Positions 19,801-27,332 are shown, counted from the first letter of the stretch. The stretch is 64,000 nt of DNA from Hyphomonas chukchiensis (GCF_000682695.1 NZ_AWFG01000001.1:62001-126000), one strand, 5' to 3'. A program made the numbers and translations. The notes: generated by a model not told the origin, from the letters alone.

Positions 19801-20335
19801 CGAGGGCGAAGGCGGCTCGCAGAGCTATGCCGGCGCCGTCGAGTGGTTCCGCAAGGCCGCCGAGTTCGGCATTGTCGACAGCCAGTACAATCTGGGCATT
19901 CTCTATGAGCAGGGCCTCGGCATCAGCCCGAACCTGACCGAAGCGCTCTTCTGGTTCGAAGTGGCCGCCAAGAGCGGCGATGCCGGCGCACCGGCAAAGG
20001 TCTCCGAGCTGAAGGCCCGCGTCTCACCGGAAGCCGCCGAGCAGGCGCACAATCGCGCCATGGAATGGGAAGCCTCGCGCGACAATGCGATCAGCAATGG
20101 CCGCTTCGGCGCCCAGCCCTGGAACACGGGCAATCCGCTGCAGGTTCAGGGTGTGCAGGTGGCGCTGTCCTCACTCGGCTACAATATTGGTACGCCGGAC
20201 GGTGTGGTCGGCGCGTCCACGTCGCAGGCGATCCGCGCCTATGAAGCGGCGAACGGCCTGCCGGTGACCGGCACGATTACGGGCGACCTGATCGACAGCC
20301 TGAATGCCCGCGCCTCCGGATCGACCAACGGCTGA
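16838..20335 (+). CDS. podJ: PodJ-like polar scaffold protein (coiled coil, TM, Sel1 repeats, peptidoglycan-binding domain)
   Basis: A 1165-residue protein with PodJ architecture. The N terminus PWSVKGIDQRARDAAREAA matches the conserved alphaproteobacterial start. Residues about 80-530 are a long coiled coil with repeated TLxSR and ERV segments; about 550-740 are acidic and disordered; a single TM (YAAASAVVITGAAVGGYLY) lies near 765-788. The periplasmic part has a Pro/Ala linker, Sel1-type repeats (about 908-1055, such as IAQYGLAKLHEKGMGVPKD) and a C-terminal peptidoglycan-binding domain (about 1097-1156). PodJ marks the new pole and recruits polar proteins in Caulobacter. GAGGGAG precedes the ATG. 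The protein is longer than Caulobacter PodJ, so the symbol is given by architecture, not by identity. Confidence 0.8.
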   Translation: MNQTGPWSVKGIDQRARDAAREAASAEGLTLGEYLNRLLMSDDYALPNEISSLYRPQSRNHSEMAPPPQASTASSTLDRLTRRIEAAEARSTLAITGMDHTVLGLVAKLEQAEGNSNAVVGHVENLIEELRGTHEALQAKVRRLEEDDSAQHNLDALKSLEDALGKLATHVYEESEMTQNDTQAIKGRVESGFAELTDRVEGMETKVQSTLSEAAARVEKAVQDAEKQSKGAAREVAERLSAVEADVSGALESMEGTLLRIQDRLNRAETTTDAALKSLESTFTSLDSRIEAVAQASDPELADRLRAEFEAKFEDLTKSVRETVDQARLELADEISRAAEGYDGTAVTTIKSELTDVQKRLAATEERQTRAMETVSSQVNRISSSFDERIREVEARDDTAATEAMRAQFERLGETVSARIDTLAERVDQRVTESETRSADAIEQIGEQVATVASRLQKRQDDAVKAIATHMEENRKRTDARLSDALSNVSDRLEQIQSQSTSALSPVQRAIASLATRLESLEEFTSPPYADPGGADALPDAPDFAAPPAAAHIPPQARAAAAFMPGLPDAEDEDDEDFFAAADDPLAADTQDAFTDPTDTYADDDDDDEFFEAGIQGWNAALETARKPDAPGMEPPVDDVPLSKAAIGPEAYFDPLSELDGIDGVHDSHTEARASDIFDTDDDEDDDFLEALMTTALPEPEQDKALADELAPIAIREDDTSDYIARARRAAISAAGNPATAAHRRDRRSTDTPAYRTQGSASKLPLYAAASAVVITGAAVGGYLYIRGKQAAPAVVASVDTYVDPGAPEIVEAPVSAVEAASEAAALAEAPTEDAMLPEPLPAGAADADLFDAEEAAAELAPAASAPVEAKAAPAPAPKPAAKVIAATASFPAISPFVSVESAAAAGNHIAQYQLAQDRIAAGDYAAGASMMRKSATKGLPIAQYGLAKLHEKGMGVPKDLFLARDWTQKAAEGGNVKAMHDLAVYMAEGEGGSQSYAGAVEWFRKAAEFGIVDSQYNLGILYEQGLGISPNLTEALFWFEVAAKSGDAGAPAKVSELKARVSPEAAEQAHNRAMEWEASRDNAISNGRFGAQPWNTGNPLQVQGVQVALSSLGYNIGTPDGVVGASTSQAIRAYEAANGLPVTGTITGDLIDSLNARASGSTNG

Positions 20336-20414
20336 ACCCGCCCGGTTGCGGATGAGGCGTGACAGCCGCGTTCGTTCTAGATATGTTCCATGAGAATCGT
20401 GGCAGGATATCTGA

Positions 20415-21710
20415 ATGACACCTCTGATGATCACAGGCGCACTGGCCGCCGTTTTCCTGATCGGCATGATCGTGCTGGGCTTCATGGCCTATATGCAGGC
20501 TGGACGGGCAGGCCTTTTGCAGCGCGAGCTGGGCGAAACGAAACAGGCGCTGCGCACGCAGCAGGAAGTGGCCCGCCAGGCCGAAATCGCGCTGGCCGAA
20601 ACGCGGGCCCGCAGCGCCGAAGACGAACGCAAGTTTGCCGAGATGGCGCAGGGCGTGCTGCAACGGGCGAACACCGCATTCCTTGAGCGCGCCGACGAGA
20701 CATTCAAGCGTCACCGGGAAGGCGCGCAGGGCGAGCTGAAAGAGCTGATGAAGCCCATCGGCGAGAATTTCGACGCCTTCAAGAAACGCGTCGATGATCT
20801 TGAGAAAGTGCGCACCGAGGACAAGTCGCTCCTGTCTGAACAGGTCAAAGCCATCGGCGAAAGCCTGCTGCGCAACACCGCCGAGACCGGCAAGCTGGTC
20901 AATGCGCTGACCGCCCCGAAAGGTGGCGGCCGCTGGGGCGAGATGACATTGCGCAATGTGATGGAGCAGGCCGGACTCTCGGCCCATTGCGACTTCAGCG
21001 AACAGGTCCATGACGAAACCGAGGAAGGCCGCCAGCGGCCGGACGCGATCATCCGCCTGCCGGGCGACCGCCAGATCGTGATCGATTCCAAGGTCTCGCT
21101 CGCCTCCTACATGGCGGCCGTGGAAGCCGAAGACCCGGCGCAGAAGATCCTCCACCTGAAGGCGCATGCGACCAGCGTTCAGCGGCACGTCAACACGCTG
21201 GCCTCGAAGGACTATCAGTCAAACCTCGGCAACCGGTTCGATTATATCGCCATGTTCATTCCGGGGGAGAACTTCTTCGCCGCAGCCCTGCAGGAGGCCC
21301 CTGACCTCATCGAGCGGGCGATGTCGAAACAGGTGATTGTCACCACGCCGACAACATTGATCGCGCTGGCCAAGACAGTTGCGCATCTCTGGCGCCAGCA
21401 TCACCAGAACGAGAATGCCATGGCGGCCGCCGAGCTTGGCGCCGAACTCTATGGCCGGATGGGCGTGATGCTTGGCCATATCGAGAAGCTGGGCAAGGCG
21501 CTCAACGGCTCGGTCGACCATTTCAACTCGGCCATGGGATCGTTCGACAAGCGCGTATTACCCACGCTGCGCAAGTTCGAGGACATGGAAATCGCTCCGC
21601 CGAACAAGCCGCTGGCCGAGCCGAAACAGATCGAAAACCGGGCCAATACGCCGGAACCGGTTGGCGAGCTGGACTTCGGCACGACGAAAAAGGCCCTTCC
21701 GGCGGAATGA
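20415..21710 (+). CDS. rmuC: DNA recombination protein RmuC
   Basis: A 431-residue RmuC homologue: an N-terminal TM anchor (LAAVFLIGMIVLGFMAY), a coiled coil, and the conserved nuclease-like RmuC domain with KGGGRWGEMTLRNVMEQAGL, DAIIRLPGDRQIVIDSKV and FNDYIAMFIPGE-like text (here RFDYIAMFIPGENFF). RmuC limits inversion at short inverted repeats in E. coli and is linked to restriction of aberrant DNA; the exact activity is not settled. The gene stands 80 nt after the podJ-like gene and 45 nt before def, so it may be co-transcribed with the def-fmt-truA group. Confidence 0.94.
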   Translation: MTPLMITGALAAVFLIGMIVLGFMAYMQAGRAGLLQRELGETKQALRTQQEVARQAEIALAETRARSAEDERKFAEMAQGVLQRANTAFLERADETFKRHREGAQGELKELMKPIGENFDAFKKRVDDLEKVRTEDKSLLSEQVKAIGESLLRNTAETGKLVNALTAPKGGGRWGEMTLRNVMEQAGLSAHCDFSEQVHDETEEGRQRPDAIIRLPGDRQIVIDSKVSLASYMAAVEAEDPAQKILHLKAHATSVQRHVNTLASKDYQSNLGNRFDYIAMFIPGENFFAAALQEAPDLIERAMSKQVIVTTPTTLIALAKTVAHLWRQHHQNENAMAAAELGAELYGRMGVMLGHIEKLGKALNGSVDHFNSAMGSFDKRVLPTLRKFEDMEIAPPNKPLAEPKQIENRANTPEPVGELDFGTTKKALPAE

Positions 21711-21755
21711 ACCGCACCAGTTGACCAAACGCCCTACCCTACATATCTGACTGTC

Positions 21756-22286
21756 ATGGCCATTCGCGAGATCCTCACCGTACCCGACCCGCGCCTCAAG
21801 GAGGTGTCGAAGCCTGTTGAAGGCGGCGTCACCGACGAGATTCGCGCGCTGATGGATGACATGCTGGAAACCATGTATGACGCGCCGGGCATTGGCCTGG
21901 CCGCGATCCAGATCGGCGTGCCGCTGCGCGTGATCGTCATGGACCTTGCCCGTGAGGACGAGGAGCCGAAGCCGCGCTATTTCGTGAACCCGGAAATCCT
22001 CGAAACCGTCGAGCAGACCCAGCCCTATGAAGAGGGCTGCCTGTCCGTGCCGGACATTTTCGACCAGGTGGAGCGCCCGGAGGGCTGCCGCATCCGCTAT
22101 ATGGATTATGATGGCAACACGGTCGAGGAATGGGCCGAGGACCTATATGCGGTCTGTATCCAGCACGAGATGGACCATCTCGAAGGCACCCTGTTCATCG
22201 ACTATCTGTCGCGCCTGAAGCGCCAGCGGGCCGTCGACAAGGTGAAGAAGGCGAAGCTGCGCAGCCTGCGCGAAGACGCCGCCTGA
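21756..22286 (+). CDS. def: Peptide deformylase
   Basis: Def removes the formyl group from the N-terminal methionine of new proteins, using a metal ion. The 176-residue protein has all three motifs: [10 protein letters not shown] (45-54), EEGCLSVP with metal ligand C95, and HEMDH (137-141) with two histidine ligands and the catalytic glutamate. fmt, which adds the formyl group to initiator tRNA, follows 58 nt downstream, the common def-fmt order. Confidence 0.97.
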   Translation: MAIREILTVPDPRLKEVSKPVEGGVTDEIRALMDDMLETMYDAPGIGLAAIQIGVPLRVIVMDLAREDEEPKPRYFVNPEILETVEQTQPYEEGCLSVPDIFDQVERPEGCRIRYMDYDGNTVEEWAEDLYAVCIQHEMDHLEGTLFIDYLSRLKRQRAVDKVKKAKLRSLREDAA

Positions 22287-22344
22287 GCCGCAAGCGCCAA
22301 TCTTTCCTTTATTGCCTGCGCCGGGCGCGCTAGACCCCCGCACC

Positions 22345-23298
22345 ATGACCAACCCCCTCCGCCTTGCCTTCATGGGCAGCCCCCAGATTGCCGTTGATGT
22401 GCTCGCCGCGCTGGTCGCTGCGGGCCATGAGATCGCGTGCGTCTATTCCCAGCCGCCGCGCCCCTCGGGCCGGGGCAAGAAGCTGACGCCGACGCCGGTG
22501 CAGGCCTGGGCGGAAGAGCATGGGCTGGACGTACGCACGCCGAAGAGCCTGAAACAGGCGCCGGAGCAGGAGGCGTTTGCGGCGCTCGGCCTCGATGCCG
22601 CCGTGGTGGTGGCCTATGGGCTGATCCTGCCGCAGGCCATTCTCGATGCGCCGCGCCTTGGCTGTCTCAACATGCATGCCTCGATCCTGCCGCGCTGGCG
22701 GGGCGCTGCGCCGATCCAGCGGGCAATCATGGCGGGCGACACGGAGACCGGCATTGATGCGATGCTGATGGATGCCGGGCTGGACACTGGCCCCGTGCTG
22801 GCATCGGCGCGCACGCCGATCACAACGGCGACGACGGCGGGGACGCTGCACGACCGGCTGGCGGAACTGGCCGCCGAGCTGGCGCCGCGCGCGCTGGCCG
22901 GGCTGGCGGATGGATCGCTCAAGCCTGTAGCGCAACCGGAGAGCGGCGACACCTATGCGAGCAAGCTGACATCGGCGGACCAGCCGATCGACTGGTCGCG
23001 GCCAGCTGCCGAAGTAGACTGCCAGATACGCGGCCTCTCCCCCTTCCCCGGTGCCATTTGTCACTGGACGCCGGAGGGCGAGGCAGAGCCCGTGCGGCTG
23101 AAGCTGTTGATGAGCGAAGCAACGGGCGCCTCGGGTGGGGCGGCGCCCGGCACGGTACTCGACGACCGGCTGCTGGTGGCGTGCGGCGATGGCGGGGCAG
23201 TGCGCATCAGCCAGCTGCAGCGGCCCGGCAAGGGCCCGATGACGGCGGAGGTGTTCCTGAACGGTACGCCGATTGCGCCCGGCACGGTGCTGACCTGA
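22345..23298 (+). CDS. fmt: Methionyl-tRNA formyltransferase
   Basis: Fmt formylates Met-tRNAfMet with 10-formyl-THF. The 317-residue protein contains [18 protein letters not shown] at the start, [18 protein letters not shown] (the basic tRNA loop), the catalytic [18 protein letters not shown] (N and H) and the aspartate in [13 protein letters not shown]. The C-terminal domain follows from about residue 205. ATG 22345 gives the family start; an in-frame ATG at 22312 adds 11 odd residues. Its stop overlaps the next gene's start as TGATG. Confidence 0.96.
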   Translation: MTNPLRLAFMGSPQIAVDVLAALVAAGHEIACVYSQPPRPSGRGKKLTPTPVQAWAEEHGLDVRTPKSLKQAPEQEAFAALGLDAAVVVAYGLILPQAILDAPRLGCLNMHASILPRWRGAAPIQRAIMAGDTETGIDAMLMDAGLDTGPVLASARTPITTATTAGTLHDRLAELAAELAPRALAGLADGSLKPVAQPESGDTYASKLTSADQPIDWSRPAAEVDCQIRGLSPFPGAICHWTPEGEAEPVRLKLLMSEATGASGGAAPGTVLDDRLLVACGDGGAVRISQLQRPGKGPMTAEVFLNGTPIAPGTVLT

Positions 23299-23789
23299 TG
23301 AGCGTGTGGATCCGCCCGGCCCATGATGACGAGATTGACGCGATCGCCGCGCTGAACACGGCGGCGTTCGGCCAATCGGCCGAGGGCAAGATCGTGCGCA
23401 GGCTGAAGCGGGACGGCGACAGCGTGCTGTCCCTGATTGCGCATGATGACAGCCAGATTGTGGGGCACGTGCAGTTCTTCCGCATTCAGATTGACGGCGT
23501 GCCGCTGGCCGTGGGGCTTGGGCCGATGTCTGTTTTGCCCGCGCGGCAGCGGCAGGGTGTAGGCAGCGGGCTGGTGCGCACCGGGCTGCTGGCGCTGGAA
23601 GGCGCGGGCGAGACGCGCGTGTTCGTGCTGGGGCACCCGGACTATTATGTGCGCTTCGGCTTTTCCGCCGAGATGGCATGCAACTTTGCTGCGCCGTGGA
23701 ACGGGCCGGCCTTCATGACGCGGGCGCTGACCGATGCGGCGCCGGCATCGGGCACGCTGACCTATCCCGCAGCGTTCGAGGCAGGTTGA
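23298..23789 (+). CDS. GNAT-family N-acetyltransferase
   Basis: A 163-residue acetyl-CoA-dependent acetyltransferase. The acetyl-CoA loop is visible in LPARQRQGVGSGLVRTGL and the core strand in LGLGPMSVLP; GHPDYYVRFGFS and a Phe-rich end match the YhbS-like subgroup. It starts inside the fmt stop (TGATG) and ends 2 nt before truA, so translation is coupled to both. The substrate is unknown; the setting in a translation-related group hints at a protein or small-molecule target, but that is only context. Confidence 0.85.
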   Translation: MSVWIRPAHDDEIDAIAALNTAAFGQSAEGKIVRRLKRDGDSVLSLIAHDDSQIVGHVQFFRIQIDGVPLAVGLGPMSVLPARQRQGVGSGLVRTGLLALEGAGETRVFVLGHPDYYVRFGFSAEMACNFAAPWNGPAFMTRALTDAAPASGTLTYPAAFEAG

Positions 23790-23791
23790 GC

Positions 23792-24529
23792 ATGGCGCGT
23801 TACAAGCTTCTCATCGAATATCATGGCGGGCCCTATCAGGGCTGGATGCGGCTGCCCGGAAAGCCGACGGTTCAGGGCGCGCTGGAAGAGGCCGCGGCGG
23901 CGCTGGATGGCGGGCCGGTGGAGATATATGGCGCAGGGCGCACGGACAGCGGCGTGCACGCGATGGGACAGGTGGCGCATTGCGACTTTGCGATTGACCG
24001 GCCCGGCAAGGTGGCCGACGCGCTGAACGCGCATTTGCGGCCCCATCCGATTGCCGTGCTGAAGGCGGAGAAGGTGGACGAAGATTTCCACGCGCGGTTC
24101 AGCGCCAGGGCGCGCCACTATCGCTTTGTCATCATCAACCGGCGCGCCAACCTGACGGTTGAGAACGGGCTGGCGTGGCGCATCTCGCCGAAGCTGGATG
24201 CCAAGCGGATGCATGAGGCGGCACAGGTGCTGCTCGGCACGCATGATTTTACCACGTTCCGCGATGTGGAATGCCAGGCGCGCAGCCCGGTCAAGACGCT
24301 CGATAAGTTTGATGTCGCCCGCTATGGCGACCGGATCGAATGTACGCTCTCGGCGCAGAGCTTCCTGCACCGGCAGGTGCGCTCGATGGTCGGCTCGCTG
24401 GTGGAAGTGGGGCGCGGCAAGCGCGATGCGCGCTGGCTGACGCAGATACTGGAAGCGGCAGACCGCACGGCCTGCGGGCCGGTCTCACCGCCGGACGGGC
24501 TGTATCTCGAAAAAGTGGATTACGACTGA
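23792..24529 (+). CDS. truA: tRNA pseudouridine(38-40) synthase
   Basis: TruA converts uridines 38-40 of the anticodon arm to pseudouridine. The 245-residue protein is of usual length. The catalytic aspartate is in YGAGRTDSGVHAMGQ, the start reads YKLLIEYHGGPYQGW, and the C-terminal half contains FTTFRDVECQARSPVKT and FLHRQVRSMVGSLVEVG. The ATG at 23792 is two nt after the GNAT stop. A palindromic element follows, after which the accessory region begins. Confidence 0.97.
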   Translation: MARYKLLIEYHGGPYQGWMRLPGKPTVQGALEEAAAALDGGPVEIYGAGRTDSGVHAMGQVAHCDFAIDRPGKVADALNAHLRPHPIAVLKAEKVDEDFHARFSARARHYRFVIINRRANLTVENGLAWRISPKLDAKRMHEAAQVLLGTHDFTTFRDVECQARSPVKTLDKFDVARYGDRIECTLSAQSFLHRQVRSMVGSLVEVGRGKRDARWLTQILEAADRTACGPVSPPDGLYLEKVDYD

Positions 24530-24547
24530 GTGAGCCCCCCGTCCATG

Positions 24548-24569
24548 GACCCCTGCCTTCGCAGGGGTC
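24548..24569. repeat. Palindromic hairpin after truA
   Basis: GACCCCTGC (24548-24556), loop CTTC, GCAGGGGTC (24561-24569): a perfect 9-bp stem with a tetraloop and no U-tract. CCCCTGC-CTTC-GCAGGGG palindromes are, as I recall, common dispersed intergenic elements in Caulobacterales-type genomes; only one copy is in this window. It can act as an RNA 3' stabiliser or terminator for truA. Confidence 0.5.
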
Positions 24570-24655
24570 TGCGGCGTAACATGACACGTTGCACGTGCGG
24601 CGCCTGTGAGGGCGCTTGGGGGTGGGTTTCGGGTTTTCGGGAGTTGGATTGCGGG

Positions 24656-24949
24656 TCAGGTGTCCGGGATGGGCAGTGTTCGACCCAGCCCGGCGCTTGC
24701 GCCTGGGCCTGCTGCGGGGCAATCGCGGTGCGCTTGCTGATCCCTGCGCAGCATGCGCCGGGGATACGGAACTTCTGGAATTTCAGTTGAAAGCGCTGCC
24801 GCCAGCCGCGGCGAGACGGGAACGCTGATGCTGCGCGGCCCCTGCCCCGGCGCGTCGGATATGGCGTCCACATAGATAGTACCCCAGCGGTCGACGGAGA
24901 TCAGCAGGCCCTGCCCGCTCTCCTTCATCCAGCGGTTCAGGTTCCACAA
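24656..24949 (-). CDS. Hypothetical small protein, doubtful, at island edge
   Basis: A minus-strand frame of about 97 codons from TTG 24949 to a stop at 24656. The first 60 residues look protein-like (GQGLLISVDRWGTIYVDAI, then GPRSISVPVSPRLAAAL), while the last 40 are Arg/Pro-rich and resemble non-coding GC-rich sequence. The same frame stays open upstream to a TAG near 25028 and there encodes a Trp-rich hydrophobic stretch, but no ATG is present before 24928. It may be a remnant of a gene broken at the island edge, a real small membrane protein with an unusual start, or noise. The rest of 24570-25049 shows nothing else I can support. Confidence 0.3.
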   Translation of the reverse strand: MWNLNRWMKESGQGLLISVDRWGTIYVDAISDAPGQGPRSISVPVSPRLAAALSTEIPEVPYPRRMLRRDQQAHRDCPAAGPGASAGLGRTLPIPDT

Positions 24950-25049
24950 TTGCAGCCATAGCCATGGCCAGAAGACCGGACTTATGTAGCAACCACACCA
25001 AAAACGAGCCGCAGCCGCGCTGCCCTAGGGGGCGGGGATGATTAGGGGG

Positions 25050-26084
25050 CTATGCGCCGGTCTTCTCGTTGTCGTATTCGGAGGCGTCCTTGATCTTCCG
25101 AAACATGGCCTTTCCTTCTTTCACCCGAAACATGCTTTCGAGATTGCCGGATTCCTTCACGACCGCGTAGAAACTAAATTCAGTTTCGTACAGGTGCCCA
25201 AAGACGTCCCTGTACGTCACCCTCCCATCGACCTCCATGCGTTCGACACCATACTGTTCAGCCCAACTTTCACTCAAGGCAGTCTGAATTTCGTCTTTGC
25301 GTTCGTAGGGAAAAGCCAAAAACATTGGCTCTCCAGTGGCGGGCATAACACTATCCACTTTCTTTTCTCCCGTTGGCACGGATTGGAAGCGTGTTCGCAA
25401 TGGGGCAAGTGCGTTGGCGGTATGAGCTTTGATTGTCAGAGTGGCAGTGGGATTCACCTCCAAGGCTGGTGTGGCCCCGCTGTTCTCGATTTTTATTCGG
25501 ATGGAAGCGATGTAGCGGCCCCGGATATTGAGGAGCCTCTTCTTGGTGCCGTTGGGATCAGGAAGAATGAAGGCAGCCGAAGACACCCAAACGTAAGCCT
25601 TGACTTGGTTCTCACCCACAGCCCTTTGGATTCCGGATTGCTTCCGCATCTCAAAGAGGTTCTCGTAGACCAGAGCGATCCCGACCATACTAGCGAGCAA
25701 GCCAACTACTCCCATAGCCATCAGAACTATTGTAGCGCCCGCAACATCTTGCTGGGCGCGCAAATCCTGGTGTGTGTGCTTTTGATCGTAGGTGGTGGAG
25801 GACTTGTCCAGCAGGCACTCCACTTGCTCAACGAGCGTCGTGAAAGTCCGGCATTCCATTTGATATTCGGAGTAGCTGGAATTGCTTCGGGCAGCATTCT
25901 CGCGCTGTTGAGCATTATCCATTTGGTATAGCGCGTACCAGATAAATACGCCGACTATTACTAGCAGAGTTATCCCTGAAGCCGAAGTGTATCCACGTTT
26001 GCGGCTTCCAAACATTGCAGCATAAATGCGGCTGTGAACTTTCCTCGGCTCAGTTTGTTCCTGATGTTCGCTTCCTTCTCCCAT
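25050..26084 (-). CDS. Unknown two-TM membrane protein
   Basis: A 344-residue protein I do not recognise. It has a charged cytoplasmic N terminus, one TM (ASGITLLVIVGVFIWYALY, about residues 34-52), an extracytoplasmic loop of about 65 residues with two cysteines (QMECRTF, VECLLD), a second TM (IVLMAMGVVGLLASMVGIAL, about 118-137), and a cytoplasmic beta-rich domain of about 200 residues. The start at 26084 has GGAGG 10 nt upstream, although it lies 115 nt inside the DUF6471 gene in another frame; the ATG at 26015 has no ribosome site. The codon use is AT-richer than in the core genes, suggesting transfer. A sensor-type or effector membrane protein is possible, but no function is assigned. 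Confidence 0.75.
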   Translation of the reverse strand: MGEGSEHQEQTEPRKVHSRIYAAMFGSRKRGYTSASGITLLVIVGVFIWYALYQMDNAQQRENAARSNSSYSEYQMECRTFTTLVEQVECLLDKSSTTYDQKHTHQDLRAQQDVAGATIVLMAMGVVGLLASMVGIALVYENLFEMRKQSGIQRAVGENQVKAYVWVSSAAFILPDPNGTKKRLLNIRGRYIASIRIKIENSGATPALEVNPTATLTIKAHTANALAPLRTRFQSVPTGEKKVDSVMPATGEPMFLAFPYERKDEIQTALSESWAEQYGVERMEVDGRVTYRDVFGHLYETEFSFYAVVKESGNLESMFRVKEGKAMFRKIKDASEYDNEKTGA

Positions 26085-26197
26085 ACGCCTATGGCCTCCA
26101 GCCTCTCGACTAACTGACTATAGGTGATTCCCTTCAACTTGAGTTGGGCTTTGAGAAGGTTTGCCGCCTTCTCTTCCCATTCGTTCCTGTCTGCCAT
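25970..26197 (-). CDS. DUF6471-type small protein, putative regulator
   Basis: A 75-residue protein that fits the DUF6471 pattern from memory: KLKGITYSQLVERLEAIGV, then EANIRNKLSRGKFTAAFMLQ and a C-terminal ALEAANVDTLRL-like end. The helical pattern with IRNKLSRG looks like a Cro/HTH-type DNA-binding fold. AGGAGAG precedes ATG 26197. The gene overlaps the membrane-protein gene by 115 nt and faces the transposase gene across about 100 bp containing iterated ACTATAnnCGATACAT repeats, so it may bind them and autoregulate. Function is not established for the family. Confidence 0.75.
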   Translation of the reverse strand: MADRNEWEEKAANLLKAQLKLKGITYSQLVERLEAIGVWEKEANIRNKLSRGKFTAAFMLQCLEAANVDTLRLQG

Positions 26198-26220
26198 GTA
26201 TCTCTCCTAGTGAGGAATGC

Positions 26221-26281
26221 ACTATAAGCGATACATTTGCCCTTGTCTACGATACCAGTATGTACTATATACGATACATAC
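26221..26281. promoter_or_regulatory. Iterated operator-like repeats in the divergent DUF6471/transposase promoter region
   Basis: ACTATAAGCGATACAT (26221-26236) and ACTATATACGATACAT (26264-26279) match at 14 of 16 positions and lie 43 bp apart, about four helical turns. A degenerate third copy, CTACGATACCA, is at 26247-26257. The second copy also sits in an inverted repeat GTATGTA-N10-TACATAC (26258-26281). The position between two divergent starts suits a shared operator. Confidence 0.6.
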
Positions 26282-26300
26282 ACACTGGAAACGATGACAA

Positions 26301-27257
26301 ATGGCACAGCACTTCCTCCTCTCAGCAGCAGCGCGCACCCTCTCGCTTCGCCAGATCTACAAGGCGGGTGAAGATGCAGCCTATGCGACGTTCTGCACGC
26401 TCCGCTGGCCGGAGACGGCTGGCGAAGCTGTTTGTCCTGACTGTGGCTGCTTTGAAGTCTACAAGATCACCACGCGCCGCACGTTCAAGTGCAAGGCCTG
26501 CTATCGTCAGTTCTCTGTCACGTCTGGCACGATCTTCGCCAGCCGCAAACTTTCGTTCTGCGACCTGCTCGCTGCAGTCTGTCTGTTCGTGAACGGCTCC
26601 AAGGGCCGCTCCGCTGTCCAGCTGAGCCGGGAGCTTGGCGTCCAGTACAAGACGGCTTGGGTCATGGCCCACAAGCTTCGCGAGTCCATGCAGGACGAAT
26701 ACGAAGGTCAGAAGGTTGCTGGCGAAGTCGAGATTGATGGCGCTTATTTCGGTGGCCACATCCGCCCCGCCAACCACCGCAAGGATCGCGTTGACCGTCG
26801 CCGCAGGCGCTACCAGACCGGAACCCGCCGCGTGGTCATCGTCGCCCGTGCCCGTGAAGGCCGCACGCTCACCTTCGTGACACGCAACGAAGCAGATGGC
26901 GTTGATCTGGTTGCCCGCACTGTAACCGCTGGTTCGATCATCTACGCAGACGAAGCCTCGCACTGGGATCACCTGTCACGCGGTTACGCGATGGGCCGGA
27001 TCAATCACGAGGAAAGCTATTCCAATCTGGACGGCACCCACACGAACGGCGCTGAAAGCTTCTTCTCACGCCTTCGCCGGATGGTTCGCGGCCAGCACCA
27101 CTTTGTCAGCCCGAAGTACCTTCACCAGTACGCTAACCACGCCGCTTGGCTGGAAGATCACCGCCGCGAGAGCAATGGCGATCTGACGATGCGTCTGGCT
27201 GGAAATGCAATGGCTGCGCCTGTTAGCCGTCAATTTGCTGGCTATTGGCAAAGGTAG
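26301..27257 (+). CDS. IS1595-family (ISXO2-like) transposase
   Basis: A 318-residue transposase with an N-terminal zinc ribbon (CPDCG at 45-49 and CKAC at 64-67) and the ISXO2-like DDE domain. The acidic triad is visible as D146 in EIDGAYFGG, D217 in IIYADEASHWD and E252 in HTNGAESFFSRLR, so it looks catalytically intact. Its codon use is closer to the host than that of neighbouring island genes. I could not find paired terminal inverted repeats directly outside the gene; a 9-bp CACTGGAAA copy lies on each side (26283-26291, 27287-27295), but no inverted ends adjoin them. It may be a complete IS with unrecognised ends, or a resident transposase of a larger element. Confidence 0.9.
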   Translation: MAQHFLLSAAARTLSLRQIYKAGEDAAYATFCTLRWPETAGEAVCPDCGCFEVYKITTRRTFKCKACYRQFSVTSGTIFASRKLSFCDLLAAVCLFVNGSKGRSAVQLSRELGVQYKTAWVMAHKLRESMQDEYEGQKVAGEVEIDGAYFGGHIRPANHRKDRVDRRRRRYQTGTRRVVIVARAREGRTLTFVTRNEADGVDLVARTVTAGSIIYADEASHWDHLSRGYAMGRINHEESYSNLDGTHTNGAESFFSRLRRMVRGQHHFVSPKYLHQYANHAAWLEDHRRESNGDLTMRLAGNAMAAPVSRQFAGYWQR

Positions 27258-27258
27258 G

Positions 27259-27281
27259 AATGTTCGCTACAGGCGAACATT
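27259..27281. terminator. Hairpin directly after the transposase gene
   Basis: AATGTTCGC (27259-27267), loop TACAG, GCGAACATT (27273-27281): a perfect 9-bp stem that begins 2 nt after the TAG. There is no U-tract, so it may be a weak terminator, an RNA stabiliser, or an element end. Confidence 0.45.
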
Positions 27282-27308
27282 GAAATCACTGGAAATTATT
27301 AATCCATT

Positions 27309-27326
27309 GATTCTTAACGAAGAATC
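27309..27326. promoter_or_regulatory. Palindrome before the Panacea gene
   Basis: GATTCTT-AACG-AAGAATC is a perfect dyad 7-24 nt upstream of the presumed start at 27333. It could be the operator for autoregulation of the two-gene unit, or an RNA hairpin near the ribosome site. Confidence 0.5.
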
Positions 27327-27332
27327 TATATA

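Noticed and set aside
24530..25050. A tRNA gene as the island's integration site.
   Set aside because: No cloverleaf or TTCGAAT-type T-loop was seen in the gap, and no repeated end matches the right border.
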